Part shown: piece after piece, positions 44,121 to 52,181 of the stretch
Position numbering within the stretch: position 1 is the stretch's first letter
How the letters are laid out: every line of letters begins with the position of its first letter
DNA from: Algoriphagus sp. Y33
Lineage (GTDB): Bacteria > Bacteroidota > Bacteroidia > Cytophagales > Cyclobacteriaceae
Direction: 5' to 3'
Length of the DNA: 64,000 bases
Assembly: GCF_014838715.1 (NCBI RefSeq)
Contig: NZ_CP061947.1
Span: 124,001-188,000, forward strand
Notes under the pieces: generated by a model
Told to the model about the DNA's origin: nothing
The model's database searches: none
What the model saw: the letters and a program-made list of their open reading frames with translations, nothing else
Position numbers and translations under genes: made by a program

Positions 44121-44627
44121 TTATTCAATCAACTCCACAATCACCTCAATCTCCACAGCCATATTATTAGGCAATGCAGCTACACCCACAGCAGAGCGCG
44201 CATGTTTGCCTTTGTCACCAAATACTTCTACTATCAGATCAGAAAATCCATTGATTACAGCGGGTTGCTTAGTGAAATCCGGACCAGAATTGACCATTCC
44301 CAGTACTTTCACAAACTGTTTGATCTTACTTAGATCACCGGTCGCTGCTTTCAGTATTGCTATGATTTCTATTCCGGTCTCTCTTGCAGCTTGATATCCC
44401 TCCTCTTCAGTCAAATCTTCACCGACTTTCCCAAATATCTTCGGTCCTGTCCCTGATAAATAGAGCAGGTTACCGACTTGTCTCCACTTTACATAATTGG
44501 CTATTGGTACACCGACCTCAGGAAGAGCCACTCCAAGTCTTTCCAATTGCTGTTCAGGAGTTTGGGAGTGTGCTACAAATGGGATGCACAGAAGTGCCAG
44601 TACAGGAATGAATTTTATGAGTTTCAT
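44121..44627 (-). CDS. Exported RidA family protein
   Basis: 168 aa. An N-terminal signal (FIPVLALLCIPFVAHSQ) is followed by a RidA/YjgF domain: YVKWRQVGNLLYLSGTGP, GYQAARETGIEIIAILKAA, LGMVNSGPDFTKQPAVINGF and ARSAVGVAALPNNMAVEIEV, with the conserved Arg near the C-terminus. Cytosolic RidA hydrolyses reactive enamine/imine intermediates. This version appears to be exported, as seen in several Bacteroidota, so its substrate may differ. Confidence 0.85.
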   Translation of the reverse strand: MKLIKFIPVLALLCIPFVAHSQTPEQQLERLGVALPEVGVPIANYVKWRQVGNLLYLSGTGPKIFGKVGEDLTEEEGYQAARETGIEIIAILKAATGDLSKIKQFVKVLGMVNSGPDFTKQPAVINGFSDLIVEVFGDKGKHARSAVGVAALPNNMAVEIEVIVELIE

Positions 44628-44703
44628 AAGAAAGTATGGTTTTTAGTAGTTCTAAGCTAAGGCATTCTTTTTACTTTTGGCCTCGGACGTCAATGTTGTT
44701 TTC

Positions 44704-45165
44704 ATGGACAAGATAGAGATATTACCCTATTCAGCTGAACTAAGCCCTTTTTTCAAATCTATCAACCAAGCTTGGGTTGAGGATCTTTTTTCTATCGAGC
44801 CATTTGATCAGGCTCAATTTGACAGTCCTGAGAATACTATTGTGAAACCTGGAGGTACTATAATTTATGCAAAGTTGGGAGAAGAAATTGTTGGGACAGT
44901 GGGTCTTCATAAAGTTTCAGATAGCGAGTTTGAGCTTATAAAAATGGGCGTCTCATCTTCAGCTCAGGGAAAAGGAGTGGGGATGGCACTGGGCTTGTCT
45001 ATTCTAGAAAAAGCAAGGGAAATGGGAGGTAAGAAGGTTGTGCTTTACAGCCATTCCAAGCTTGCGCCCGCCCTGAGAATTTACAATAAGTTGGGTTTTA
45101 AAGAGACAGAACTTGAAGAAGGGAAATATTGCAGATGTGATATCAAGATGGAACTGGATCTATAA
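44704..45165 (+). CDS. GNAT N-acetyltransferase
   Basis: About 153 aa from the ATG at 44704 (MDKIEILPYS); the frame opens at 44677, but the first nine residues are not family-like. The GNAT core is clear: GTIIYAKLGEEIVGTVGL, FELIKMGVSSSAQGKGVGMA (acetyl-CoA-binding Q-x-x-G-x-G/A) and YSHSKLAPALRIYNKLGFKE. Substrate unknown. A tandem AT-rich palindrome follows its stop. Confidence 0.85.
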   Translation: MDKIEILPYSAELSPFFKSINQAWVEDLFSIEPFDQAQFDSPENTIVKPGGTIIYAKLGEEIVGTVGLHKVSDSEFELIKMGVSSSAQGKGVGMALGLSILEKAREMGGKKVVLYSHSKLAPALRIYNKLGFKETELEEGKYCRCDIKMELDL

Positions 45166-45196
45166 ATTTCAAATTTGAAATCTCAAATTTGAAATT
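45160..45196. terminator. Tandem palindrome between convergent genes
   Basis: AAATTTCAAATTTGAAA followed by tctCAAATTTGAAATT: repeated CAAATTTG palindromes that overlap the stops of the GNAT gene (plus) and the barrel gene (minus). It is likely a weak two-way terminator. Confidence 0.45.
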
Positions 45197-46118
45197 ACCA
45201 GAATCGGAATGCCTTCTCATTCACTCTATTTCGGAAGAAGAAGTTGTCCCAAATGTCCGGAGAAAGGTAAATTTCCACTCCCAGATTTACGGTCATGTAG
45301 CCATCATACCTGTGCGTGAGGCCTGAACCTCTTCGTATTCTTCCGCCGTTTCTCAGGATTTTGTCCACATCCGGTAAACCGTTGTCATCTAAGAAACCGG
45401 GATTTCTGACAGCCAATCTCAGGCGGTCGGGGTTGTTGCCCGTGACATAGTCATCTACCAGATCAAGGTAGAATTCACTGATATTATAGGCGGAAATATC
45501 GTCCATGTAATCCGTCATAGTGAAGCGATAATTCCCCTCCAATGTCAGATCCATATACACATTGAGTTTATACTTCAGGCCCAAGCCCATCGGGAAAACC
45601 ACAATATTTCTTTCGTAGGGATTGTTTTCCAGCTGAAGCGGTCTAAGGTCTACCCATTTGCCATCCAACTGAGTTTCTGGATTATTGGTTGACATCCCTA
45701 TTCCCGCAAAAATATAAGGGTTCCAGAGGTTTCTGTGAATATTAGGAACCTTGACTGGGAACCAATAATATTCTGCCATTGCGGTAGCTTCCCAGTTTTT
45801 AGCTCTAAAATGAAGGTTTCTGGCCACTCTGTGTGCTCGGGGATCAGAAGGGGGGTCCTGACCGGACATTTTGATGTATGAGAAATCCAGACGGGCTCTT
45901 AAGTGTGTTCCAAATGTATAATGGGCTGCAATGTTGGCATTCCAATCAGGCTGTACACCCTCATTATATTTCCAAAAAGAATACAATTCACCGAAATACT
46001 GAGTAGCTCCGGCGCTTGCCGAAAAAGACCAAGGTTCTTCAAATCGAAAGCGATTAAAGCTCTGGGAAGAGGCCAGGGAAGAGGAAAGGAAAAGAAAAAT
46101 AAAGAGTATCTTTTTCAT
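45195..46118 (-). CDS. Outer-membrane beta-barrel protein (DUF6089-like)
   Basis: 307 aa with a signal peptide ending at LASSQ. Beta-barrel pattern throughout: WSFSASAGATQYFGELYSF, IAAHYTFGTHLRARLDFSYI, WEATAMAEYYWFPV, PYIFAGIGMS, GLGLKYKLNVYMDLTLEGNY and YMTVNLGVEIYL. The opening SAGATQYFGEL fits the DUF6089 group of Bacteroidota barrels, which are of unknown function. It has a terminal aromatic residue (RFW). Monocistronic. Confidence 0.7.
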   Translation of the reverse strand: MKKILFIFLFLSSSLASSQSFNRFRFEEPWSFSASAGATQYFGELYSFWKYNEGVQPDWNANIAAHYTFGTHLRARLDFSYIKMSGQDPPSDPRAHRVARNLHFRAKNWEATAMAEYYWFPVKVPNIHRNLWNPYIFAGIGMSTNNPETQLDGKWVDLRPLQLENNPYERNIVVFPMGLGLKYKLNVYMDLTLEGNYRFTMTDYMDDISAYNISEFYLDLVDDYVTGNNPDRLRLAVRNPGFLDDNGLPDVDKILRNGGRIRRGSGLTHRYDGYMTVNLGVEIYLSPDIWDNFFFRNRVNEKAFRFW

Positions 46119-46169
46119 AGTTGGGCTTCACTTGATTTCCCCCCGATAGGAGCTCCAATGAAAAATAAC

Positions 46170-47102
46170 CTAATTTTCTAATTTTTCAAATCCTGATTTG
46201 AGGTGTAGATCACGTTGTGGATATGGAATCTCAATACCTTGTTCTCCGAATTTTTTGAAGATCGCATAATATAATTGACTTTTCAGCACCTTGGGACGAT
46301 TGATGTACTCCGATGACCATACACGCAGAATGAAATTGATGCTATTGTCTCCATAGCTATCAAAAAGCACATCGGGCGATGGAGTCTGAAGCACTCCTTT
46401 ATTCTCGTTTGCAGCTTCAATCAGTATGTTTTTCACTTTTTCAGGATCCTCTTTATACGCTACTCCCACGGGGAAATTGAAGCGGATATTTCTGTCATTA
46501 TGTGACCAGTTGATGACAGGACTGTCTATAAACTGACTGTTTGGGACGATTATGGTGATATTGTCATTGGTGACAATGGTGGTAGAACGTGCCGAAATCC
46601 TGATCACATCTCCCGTGACATCCCCGACTTCGATTCGGTCACCTACTTTGATCGGTTGCTCAAAAAGAATAATAAGCCCGGAGATGAAATTGTTCGTGAT
46701 ATTTTGCAAACCAAAACCAATACCAACACCCAAAGCACCGGCAAGAATACCGAAAGCACTTAAGTCAACGCCATTGGTCTGTAAAATAGAAAACACACCC
46801 GCCAAAATCAGTACGTACTTCACTATCATGCCGATAGAAGCCCGTGTCCCGGAGTCGATCTGGTACCTGCTTAATATATTGTGAACCAGTAGTCTACGTA
46901 TCCATTCTGTGACTACAAAAAGGATTATGAATGATATAATCAAAGTTAGGATCAAGCCAACAGTCAGCTTAGAATCCCCCAGACTGACCAGACTATAGCT
47001 GAATAGTTCCTGTATCCATTCGATAAAGCCCTGAGCCTTTTGTTCAGCTACTTCTTTTATGTCCTGCTGCATTAAGTTATTGCTTTCATTTCTGTTTATC
47101 AA
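46170..47102 (-). CDS. Small-conductance mechanosensitive channel, MscS family
   Basis: 310-aa inner-membrane channel that opens on membrane tension to release osmolytes. Three helices (VGLILTLIISFIILFVV; MIVKYVLILAGVFSI; the glycine/alanine-rich pore helix LSAFGILAGALGVGIGFGLQ) precede the beta domain FISGLIILFEQPIKVGDRIE and NSQFIDSPVINWS, then the C-terminal domain ending PYPQRDLHLKSG. An internal Met at 47072 is an alternative start. The MITE-like copy B lies 30 bp upstream and may affect the promoter. Confidence 0.92.
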   Translation of the reverse strand: MINRNESNNLMQQDIKEVAEQKAQGFIEWIQELFSYSLVSLGDSKLTVGLILTLIISFIILFVVTEWIRRLLVHNILSRYQIDSGTRASIGMIVKYVLILAGVFSILQTNGVDLSAFGILAGALGVGIGFGLQNITNNFISGLIILFEQPIKVGDRIEVGDVTGDVIRISARSTTIVTNDNITIIVPNSQFIDSPVINWSHNDRNIRFNFPVGVAYKEDPEKVKNILIEAANENKGVLQTPSPDVLFDSYGDNSINFILRVWSSEYINRPKVLKSQLYYAIFKKFGEQGIEIPYPQRDLHLKSGFEKLEN

Positions 47103-47131
47103 TCCTAAAACTAATTCGAATAGTTTTAAAG

Positions 47132-47282
47132 TATATGATTATCCGCTTTTCTGCCAGTAGGAATTCAAAAGCACCATTAAGAGTTGTTAAGCTCAAGAAT
47201 TGAGGCCACTTCGGGCAGGGATCTTCCTGTCGGTAAAACAAGGGAAATAGTGCTGCTGGCATCATTGCGGATATTCATATTA
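47132..47282. mobile_element. MITE-like element, copy B
   Basis: 151 bp, reverse-complement counterpart of 34135-34288. Its left end TATCCGCTTTTCTGCCAG and right end CTGGCATCATTGCGGATA are inverted repeats with a six-base divergent insert, and it keeps the internal GAGGCCACTTCGG. Read on the minus strand it contains a 33-codon frame, which copy A does not preserve, so it is probably non-coding. Confidence 0.75.
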
Positions 47283-47389
47283 AAGTAATATAATTCTAGG
47301 ATAACATGCTATTTTCCACATTGCTCTATTTCTTTTCCCGAGAAAGGAGTCAATAGAAATAATTAATTGATTTTGGCTAATTTTGCCCC

Positions 47390-48931
47390 ATGAGCAAGCA
47401 AAAAGAGGAGCTGGAGCATAGGCTAAAGCTTAGAAATATAAAACTCTCGGACTATGATGATATCCGGGAAATCATGGTTTCTATATACAAAAACCAAGGT
47501 GGAGCGTGGACGAAAGAAGAGCTTAAAAATCAGCTTAAGGCTTTTCCGGAAGGCCAAATCGCTATCGAAGACAATGGTAAAGTAGTGGCTGCTGCCTTGA
47601 GTTTGGTGGTGGATTACAATAAATTTGGGGATAACCATACTTACGATCAGATCACGGGTTTTGGCAAATTCGACACCCATGACATGAACGGCGATACGCT
47701 GTATGGCACGGATGTCTTTGTGCATACCGATTATCGGGGTATGCGTCTTGGGCGAAGGCTGTATGATGTGAGAAAGGAGCTTTGTGAGAATCTAAACCTC
47801 CGGTCGATTATCGCCGGAGGGAGAATTCCCGGTTATTCCAATTACGCGGATGAAATGACCCCTAGGAAATACATCGATTTGGTTAAAAACAAAGAGATTT
47901 TTGACTCGGTGCTGTCTTTTCAGTTGGCTAATGAATTTCACGTAAGGAAAGTAATTACCAAGTACCTGCCTTCGGATACAGACTCCAGAGCTTATGCTAC
48001 GCTTCTGGAATGGATCAATATTTACTACGAAAAGGACGAAAAGCTAATAGGAAATAAGAAATCAATTGTCCGCTTGGGCTTGGTACAGTGGAAGATGCGT
48101 AGATTTTCCAATGTGGATGACTTGATGCAGCAAGTAGAGTTCTTTGTGGATACAGTTTCCGGCTATAAATCAGATTTTTGCCTGCTTCCTGAATTCTTCA
48201 ATGCACCTCTTTTGGCAGAATTCAATGATATGGATGCTTCAGAAGCAATCCGTAATCTGGCAGATTATACCGATGAGATTGTGAGCCGAATGAGCGATTT
48301 GGCAGTTTCGTATAACCTGAATATTGTTGCGGGTTCCATGCCGGAGTACGATGGTAAAAAACTTAGAAATGTGAGTTACCTCTGTCGAAGAGATGGTACT
48401 CAGGATAAACAATACAAACTTCATATTACGCCGGATGAGGCTTCCTATTGGGGACTTCAGGGGGGGAATGGAATTAATGTTTTCGATACGGATGCCGGAC
48501 GGATAGGTATTTTGATCTGCTACGATGTGGAATTTCCGGAGCTGGGAAGAATCCTGGCTGAGCAAGAAATGGATATTTTATTTGTACCATTCTGGACAGA
48601 TACCAAGAACGCCTTCCTTAGGGTAAATACCTGTGCGAAGTCCCGTGCAATAGAAAATGAATGTTATGTAGCAATTACCGGTTCTGTAGGTAATCTTCCG
48701 AAAGTTGAGAACATGGATATTCAGTATTCCCAGGCAGCAATTTATTCTCCGTCAGATTTCTCTTTTCCCCATGATGCCGTCGTAGCCATGGCTTCAGAAA
48801 ATGAAGAAACGATCATCGTGGCTGATGTGGATCTGGATCTTTTGACCAAGCAGCGGAAAGCAGGAAGTGTACGAAACCTAGAGCAGAGAAGGCTCGACCT
48901 TTATTCAATTCAATGGAAACAGAAAAAATAG
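47390..48931 (+). CDS. GNAT acetyltransferase fused to carbon-nitrogen hydrolase
   Basis: 513-aa two-domain enzyme of a known bifunctional family. The N-terminal GNAT domain (about 15-215) has DTLYGTDVFVHTDYRGMRLG and RLYDVRKELCENLNLRSIIA. The C-terminal nitrilase domain (about 225-510) has the catalytic Glu in LLPEFFNAP, Lys in KLHITPDE and Cys in ILICYDVEFPE. It probably acylates and hydrolyses an amide or amine metabolite; the substrate is unknown. It overlaps the kdsC-like gene by 19 bases, so it heads the Kdo-gene operon. Confidence 0.9.
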   Translation: MSKQKEELEHRLKLRNIKLSDYDDIREIMVSIYKNQGGAWTKEELKNQLKAFPEGQIAIEDNGKVVAAALSLVVDYNKFGDNHTYDQITGFGKFDTHDMNGDTLYGTDVFVHTDYRGMRLGRRLYDVRKELCENLNLRSIIAGGRIPGYSNYADEMTPRKYIDLVKNKEIFDSVLSFQLANEFHVRKVITKYLPSDTDSRAYATLLEWINIYYEKDEKLIGNKKSIVRLGLVQWKMRRFSNVDDLMQQVEFFVDTVSGYKSDFCLLPEFFNAPLLAEFNDMDASEAIRNLADYTDEIVSRMSDLAVSYNLNIVAGSMPEYDGKKLRNVSYLCRRDGTQDKQYKLHITPDEASYWGLQGGNGINVFDTDAGRIGILICYDVEFPELGRILAEQEMDILFVPFWTDTKNAFLRVNTCAKSRAIENECYVAITGSVGNLPKVENMDIQYSQAAIYSPSDFSFPHDAVVAMASENEETIIVADVDLDLLTKQRKAGSVRNLEQRRLDLYSIQWKQKK

Positions 48932-49497
48932 TCGCTGACTACTTTGCGCATATTACAGAAGATGTGTGGGAAAGAGCAGCAAAAATAAAACTGATCATCA
49001 CTGATATAGACGCAGTGATGACTGATGGCGGCATCATCTACGATGATAATAAGTTGGAATTTAAGAAGTTCAATGTCAAAGATGGTCTAATTGTCTACCA
49101 CTTACGGAAGAATGGACTGATGGTCGGAGCTATTACAGGAAGAGAATCTTATGTGGTGCAAAACCGCTGTGAGGAACTCAAGTTTGATTTTCATTACCAT
49201 GGTGTAAAGAACAAGGGCAAAAAATTTAATGAAATATTGGAAACGCTGGAACTGCAGGCAGAAGAAGTTGCCTATATCGGTGATGACCTGATAGATCTTC
49301 CTATTTTAGTCCGTGTAGGACTAGCTGTAGTTCCTAAAGATGCGCTGGAATATGTGAAGCCCTTTGCTCATTATGTCTCAGGTTTTGATGGCGGAAAAGG
49401 GGTTTTTCGAGAAGTAGGAGACCTGCTACTACATGCTCAGGGTCAGCTTATTCCATTGATTAACACATTATCCCTAAAAGAAGATGATAAAAAATAA
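48913..49497 (+). CDS. kdsC: KdsC-like HAD phosphatase (Kdo-8-phosphate phosphatase)
   Basis: 194-aa cytosolic phosphatase that should convert Kdo-8-phosphate to Kdo for lipopolysaccharide. HAD motif 1 reads IITDIDAVMTDGG, with both catalytic Asp kept but Ala where most KdsC have Gly (DxDGVLTDG). Motif 2 is AITGR, motif 3 Lys lies in KNKGKKFNEIL, and motif 4 is YIGDDLIDLPIL. The operon partner kdsA begins inside its last codons (ATG 49484). The first 20 residues extend beyond the usual start. Confidence 0.85.
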   Translation: METEKIVADYFAHITEDVWERAAKIKLIITDIDAVMTDGGIIYDDNKLEFKKFNVKDGLIVYHLRKNGLMVGAITGRESYVVQNRCEELKFDFHYHGVKNKGKKFNEILETLELQAEEVAYIGDDLIDLPILVRVGLAVVPKDALEYVKPFAHYVSGFDGGKGVFREVGDLLLHAQGQLIPLINTLSLKEDDKK

Positions 49498-50332
49498 AAA
49501 GCCCATGCGTATTACCGACTCGGTGATTTTGGGTGAAGAAAAGCCTGTTTTATTTGCAGGACCCTGTGCCGTAGAGAGCTATGATATTTGTTTGGAGATA
49601 GGCACCAAAGTCAAAGAATGGGCGGAGCAGCATGGTTTTTCCTATGTATTCAAAGCCTCTTTTGACAAAGCCAACCGTACCTCCTCAGATTCATTTCGAA
49701 GCATAGGAATGGACAAATCACTGGAAGTCTTACAACGTGTGGGCAATGCACTGAATGTGCCGTTGGTGACTGATATTCATGAAAGCTATCAGGTAAAGGA
49801 TGTGGCGGAAGTAGTGGATGTTTTACAGATTCCGGCGTTTCTTAGTCGGCAGACGGATTTGCTTTTAGCTGCAGGCGAAAGTGGAAAAGCTGTCAAAATC
49901 AAGCGGGGTCAGTTTATGGCGCCCGAAGACATGCAATATGCAGTGACCAAAGTTAGATCGACGGGAAACGAGAACGTCTGCCTTACGGAAAGAGGTTTTT
50001 CTCTGGGCTACCATAATTTGGTAGTGGATATGAGAGGCCTGCCGATTATGCGTCAGTTTGCGCCTGTGGTCTTTGATATTACGCATTCCGTCCAGCAGCC
50101 GGGAGGGCAGGGAGGAAGCAGTGGAGGACAGCGGGAATTTGCCCCGGTTTTGGCAAGGGCGGCGGCAGCCACCGGTATTGACGGATTCTTTATAGAAACA
50201 CACCCTGACCCTTCCAAGGCACTCAGCGATGGGCCTAACTTGATTCCCCTTCATAAGATGGGACAGTTCTTAGAGATGCTTAAAGAAGCTTGGGTGCTGG
50301 GTAGAAAATATCAGGATTTTGAAGTTGAATAA
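49484..50332 (+). CDS. kdsA: 3-deoxy-8-phosphooctulonate synthase, KdsA
   Basis: 282 aa; condenses phosphoenolpyruvate and arabinose-5-phosphate to Kdo-8-phosphate. Motifs: LFAGPCAVES, FKASFDKANRTS, TDIHE, QIPAFLSRQTDLLLAA, KIKRGQFMAPEDM, FDITHSVQQPGG and FIETHPDPSKALSDGPNLIPL. Cys28 in GPCAVE, with the His, Glu and Asp of the later motifs, marks the metal-dependent class rather than the Asn-containing E. coli class. The start at 49484 overlaps kdsC by 14 bases; Met8 (49505) is an alternative. The transpeptidase gene follows 11 bp downstream. Confidence 0.95.
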   Translation: MIKNKKPMRITDSVILGEEKPVLFAGPCAVESYDICLEIGTKVKEWAEQHGFSYVFKASFDKANRTSSDSFRSIGMDKSLEVLQRVGNALNVPLVTDIHESYQVKDVAEVVDVLQIPAFLSRQTDLLLAAGESGKAVKIKRGQFMAPEDMQYAVTKVRSTGNENVCLTERGFSLGYHNLVVDMRGLPIMRQFAPVVFDITHSVQQPGGQGGSSGGQREFAPVLARAAAATGIDGFFIETHPDPSKALSDGPNLIPLHKMGQFLEMLKEAWVLGRKYQDFEVE

Positions 50333-50343
50333 CTATTTTATAC

Positions 50344-51984
50344 ATGTGTAAACAATTGTTACTATTAATGCTCCTGAGTTTAGCTCCGGGGCTTTTTTGT
50401 TTTGGGCAAAGCACCGGTCTTTCGGATAATATTAGAATAAGACTGGAGCTGGATCAGCCTGATGTTCCCTTAAATGTCCGCAGCAAAGAACTTTTTGCGA
50501 AGGGTGAAATTCATCAGTTTTATACCAACCGTATATTTGAGCCTGCTTGGATCCGGCAGGGAGTACTTACTGAGTTGGCTTACGAGCTTCGATTTGAAAT
50601 AAACCAGAGCAAGTTTGATGGGCTCAATCCCTATGATTATCACTTGGGGCTGATCAATGAGTTTTTTAATCAATTTGAGTCCAATAAGAAGCAGTCCATT
50701 CCCAATGCATTGGATGATCTGGCGGACCTGGACTTATTGTTATCTGACGCATTTTTCCATTTGGCCGCACACTTGGAAATAGGCAAAGTGAATCCTGATA
50801 ATCTCACCGGGAATTGGCATATCATTACTAAAACGTCCAAGGTTTCTTACAATGATTTGCTCGAAGTAGCTCTTGACAGGCAGCAGATCAGACAATCTCT
50901 GGAGACGTTATATCCGACGATATCGATATACAAAAAAGGGCGTGAGGTGATACGGGCAATGGACGAAATCCGTAAGCAGGATTCACTCAACTGGAAGGCG
51001 GTCAAAATCACTAAAACCATCAAAGTAGGAGAGACAAATGGCGGAATACCAAGCTTACGTGAGCGTCTGCTATTTTGGAAATACCTTCAGCCTTATGTCT
51101 ATACGGACGAGAAGGAATATGATTCGACCATGTTTGTGGCGGTTCAGAATTTTCAGCAAAGAAACGGGATGGAACCTGATGGAGCTTTAGGCAAAAACAC
51201 CATCAATGCACTGAATCAATCTCCCGCTGATCTCATAGATAGAGCGGCGGTGAATATGGAGCGCCTTCGCTGGCTGCCTGATACCTTAAGGGGGGCAGAG
51301 ATGATTGTGGTCAACATCGCAAACTACCAATTGGATTACCTTAGTAATCGCGACACGCTATTTTCGGCGCGGGTGATCGTAGGAACGAAATATCATGCTT
51401 CTCCGATTTTTTCTTCTGCGATGAGTTACATTGTGTTTAGCCCCTACTGGAATTTGCCCGCTTCCATCGTACGGAACGAAGTGATGCCGGCAGTTCGCAA
51501 AAACCCAAATTACCTTGCTCAAAAAAATATGGAGGTGGTGACTTTTTCCGGCAAACCTGTGGATCCCACGTCTATAAATTGGAGTGGGAAATCCATACCG
51601 TATATGATTCGCCAAAAACCCGGAGGACATAATTCTTTGGGGTTGGTGAAATTTATGTTTCCTAATGAATATAGTGTCTACATTCACGATACGCCAAGCA
51701 GAAGCTTGTTTACCAGAGAAGACCGGGCACTGAGTCATGGTTGTATACGTATTCAGAATCCTGCGGATTTTGCTGCATTACTTCTGAAGGATGACGCAAA
51801 GTGGACTCCAGAGAAAATCGATCAGGCTATGCATCAGAGTAAAGAGCAAATCGTGAATCTTGACCGCAAGATTCCTGTGGTGTTGCTTTACTTAACTTTC
51901 TGGGCAGACACAAAGGGACAAGGCCATTTCAGACAGGATATCTATGATAGAGATAAGGAGGTACTGGAAGCACTTCGAAAATAG
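50344..51984 (+). CDS. L,D-transpeptidase, YcbB/LdtD-like
   Basis: 546-aa exported peptidoglycan cross-linking enzyme with signal peptide (LLLLMLLSLAPGLFCFGQ). An N-terminal scaffold (FYTNRIFEPAWIRQG; FDGLNPYDYHLGLI) is followed by a peptidoglycan-binding domain (ERLLFWKYLQPYVYTDEKEY, QNFQQRNGMEPDGALGKNTI). The YkuD catalytic domain follows: YIVFSPYWNLPASIVRNEV, VYIHDTPSRSLF, ALSHGCIRIQNP with catalytic Cys. It probably makes 3-3 cross-links. It lies 11 bp after kdsA, with a close paralogue next. Confidence 0.92.
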   Translation: MCKQLLLLMLLSLAPGLFCFGQSTGLSDNIRIRLELDQPDVPLNVRSKELFAKGEIHQFYTNRIFEPAWIRQGVLTELAYELRFEINQSKFDGLNPYDYHLGLINEFFNQFESNKKQSIPNALDDLADLDLLLSDAFFHLAAHLEIGKVNPDNLTGNWHIITKTSKVSYNDLLEVALDRQQIRQSLETLYPTISIYKKGREVIRAMDEIRKQDSLNWKAVKITKTIKVGETNGGIPSLRERLLFWKYLQPYVYTDEKEYDSTMFVAVQNFQQRNGMEPDGALGKNTINALNQSPADLIDRAAVNMERLRWLPDTLRGAEMIVVNIANYQLDYLSNRDTLFSARVIVGTKYHASPIFSSAMSYIVFSPYWNLPASIVRNEVMPAVRKNPNYLAQKNMEVVTFSGKPVDPTSINWSGKSIPYMIRQKPGGHNSLGLVKFMFPNEYSVYIHDTPSRSLFTREDRALSHGCIRIQNPADFAALLLKDDAKWTPEKIDQAMHQSKEQIVNLDRKIPVVLLYLTFWADTKGQGHFRQDIYDRDKEVLEALRK

Positions 51985-52181
51985 ATGGGTTTGCAAAGTG
52001 TTTTTACCCAAGTTGGGTAATTGTATGCCCGTTGAAAAAAAACAGTTTTATTTTCCCCTTGATTTAAATATGTCTTAAGATGTTGATAGTGAATATTATG
52101 TGGATAGTTTTCGGGGTTTTATTTTTGTTGGATTCTAGCGTACGAAGTTTGAAAGGTAAGAGGTGATACAAAGCGCCTTTT

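Noticed and set aside
45160..45196. CRISPR-like or satellite array
   Set aside because: Only two short AT palindromes, no spacers; a terminator is more likely. No CRISPR array was seen anywhere in the window.
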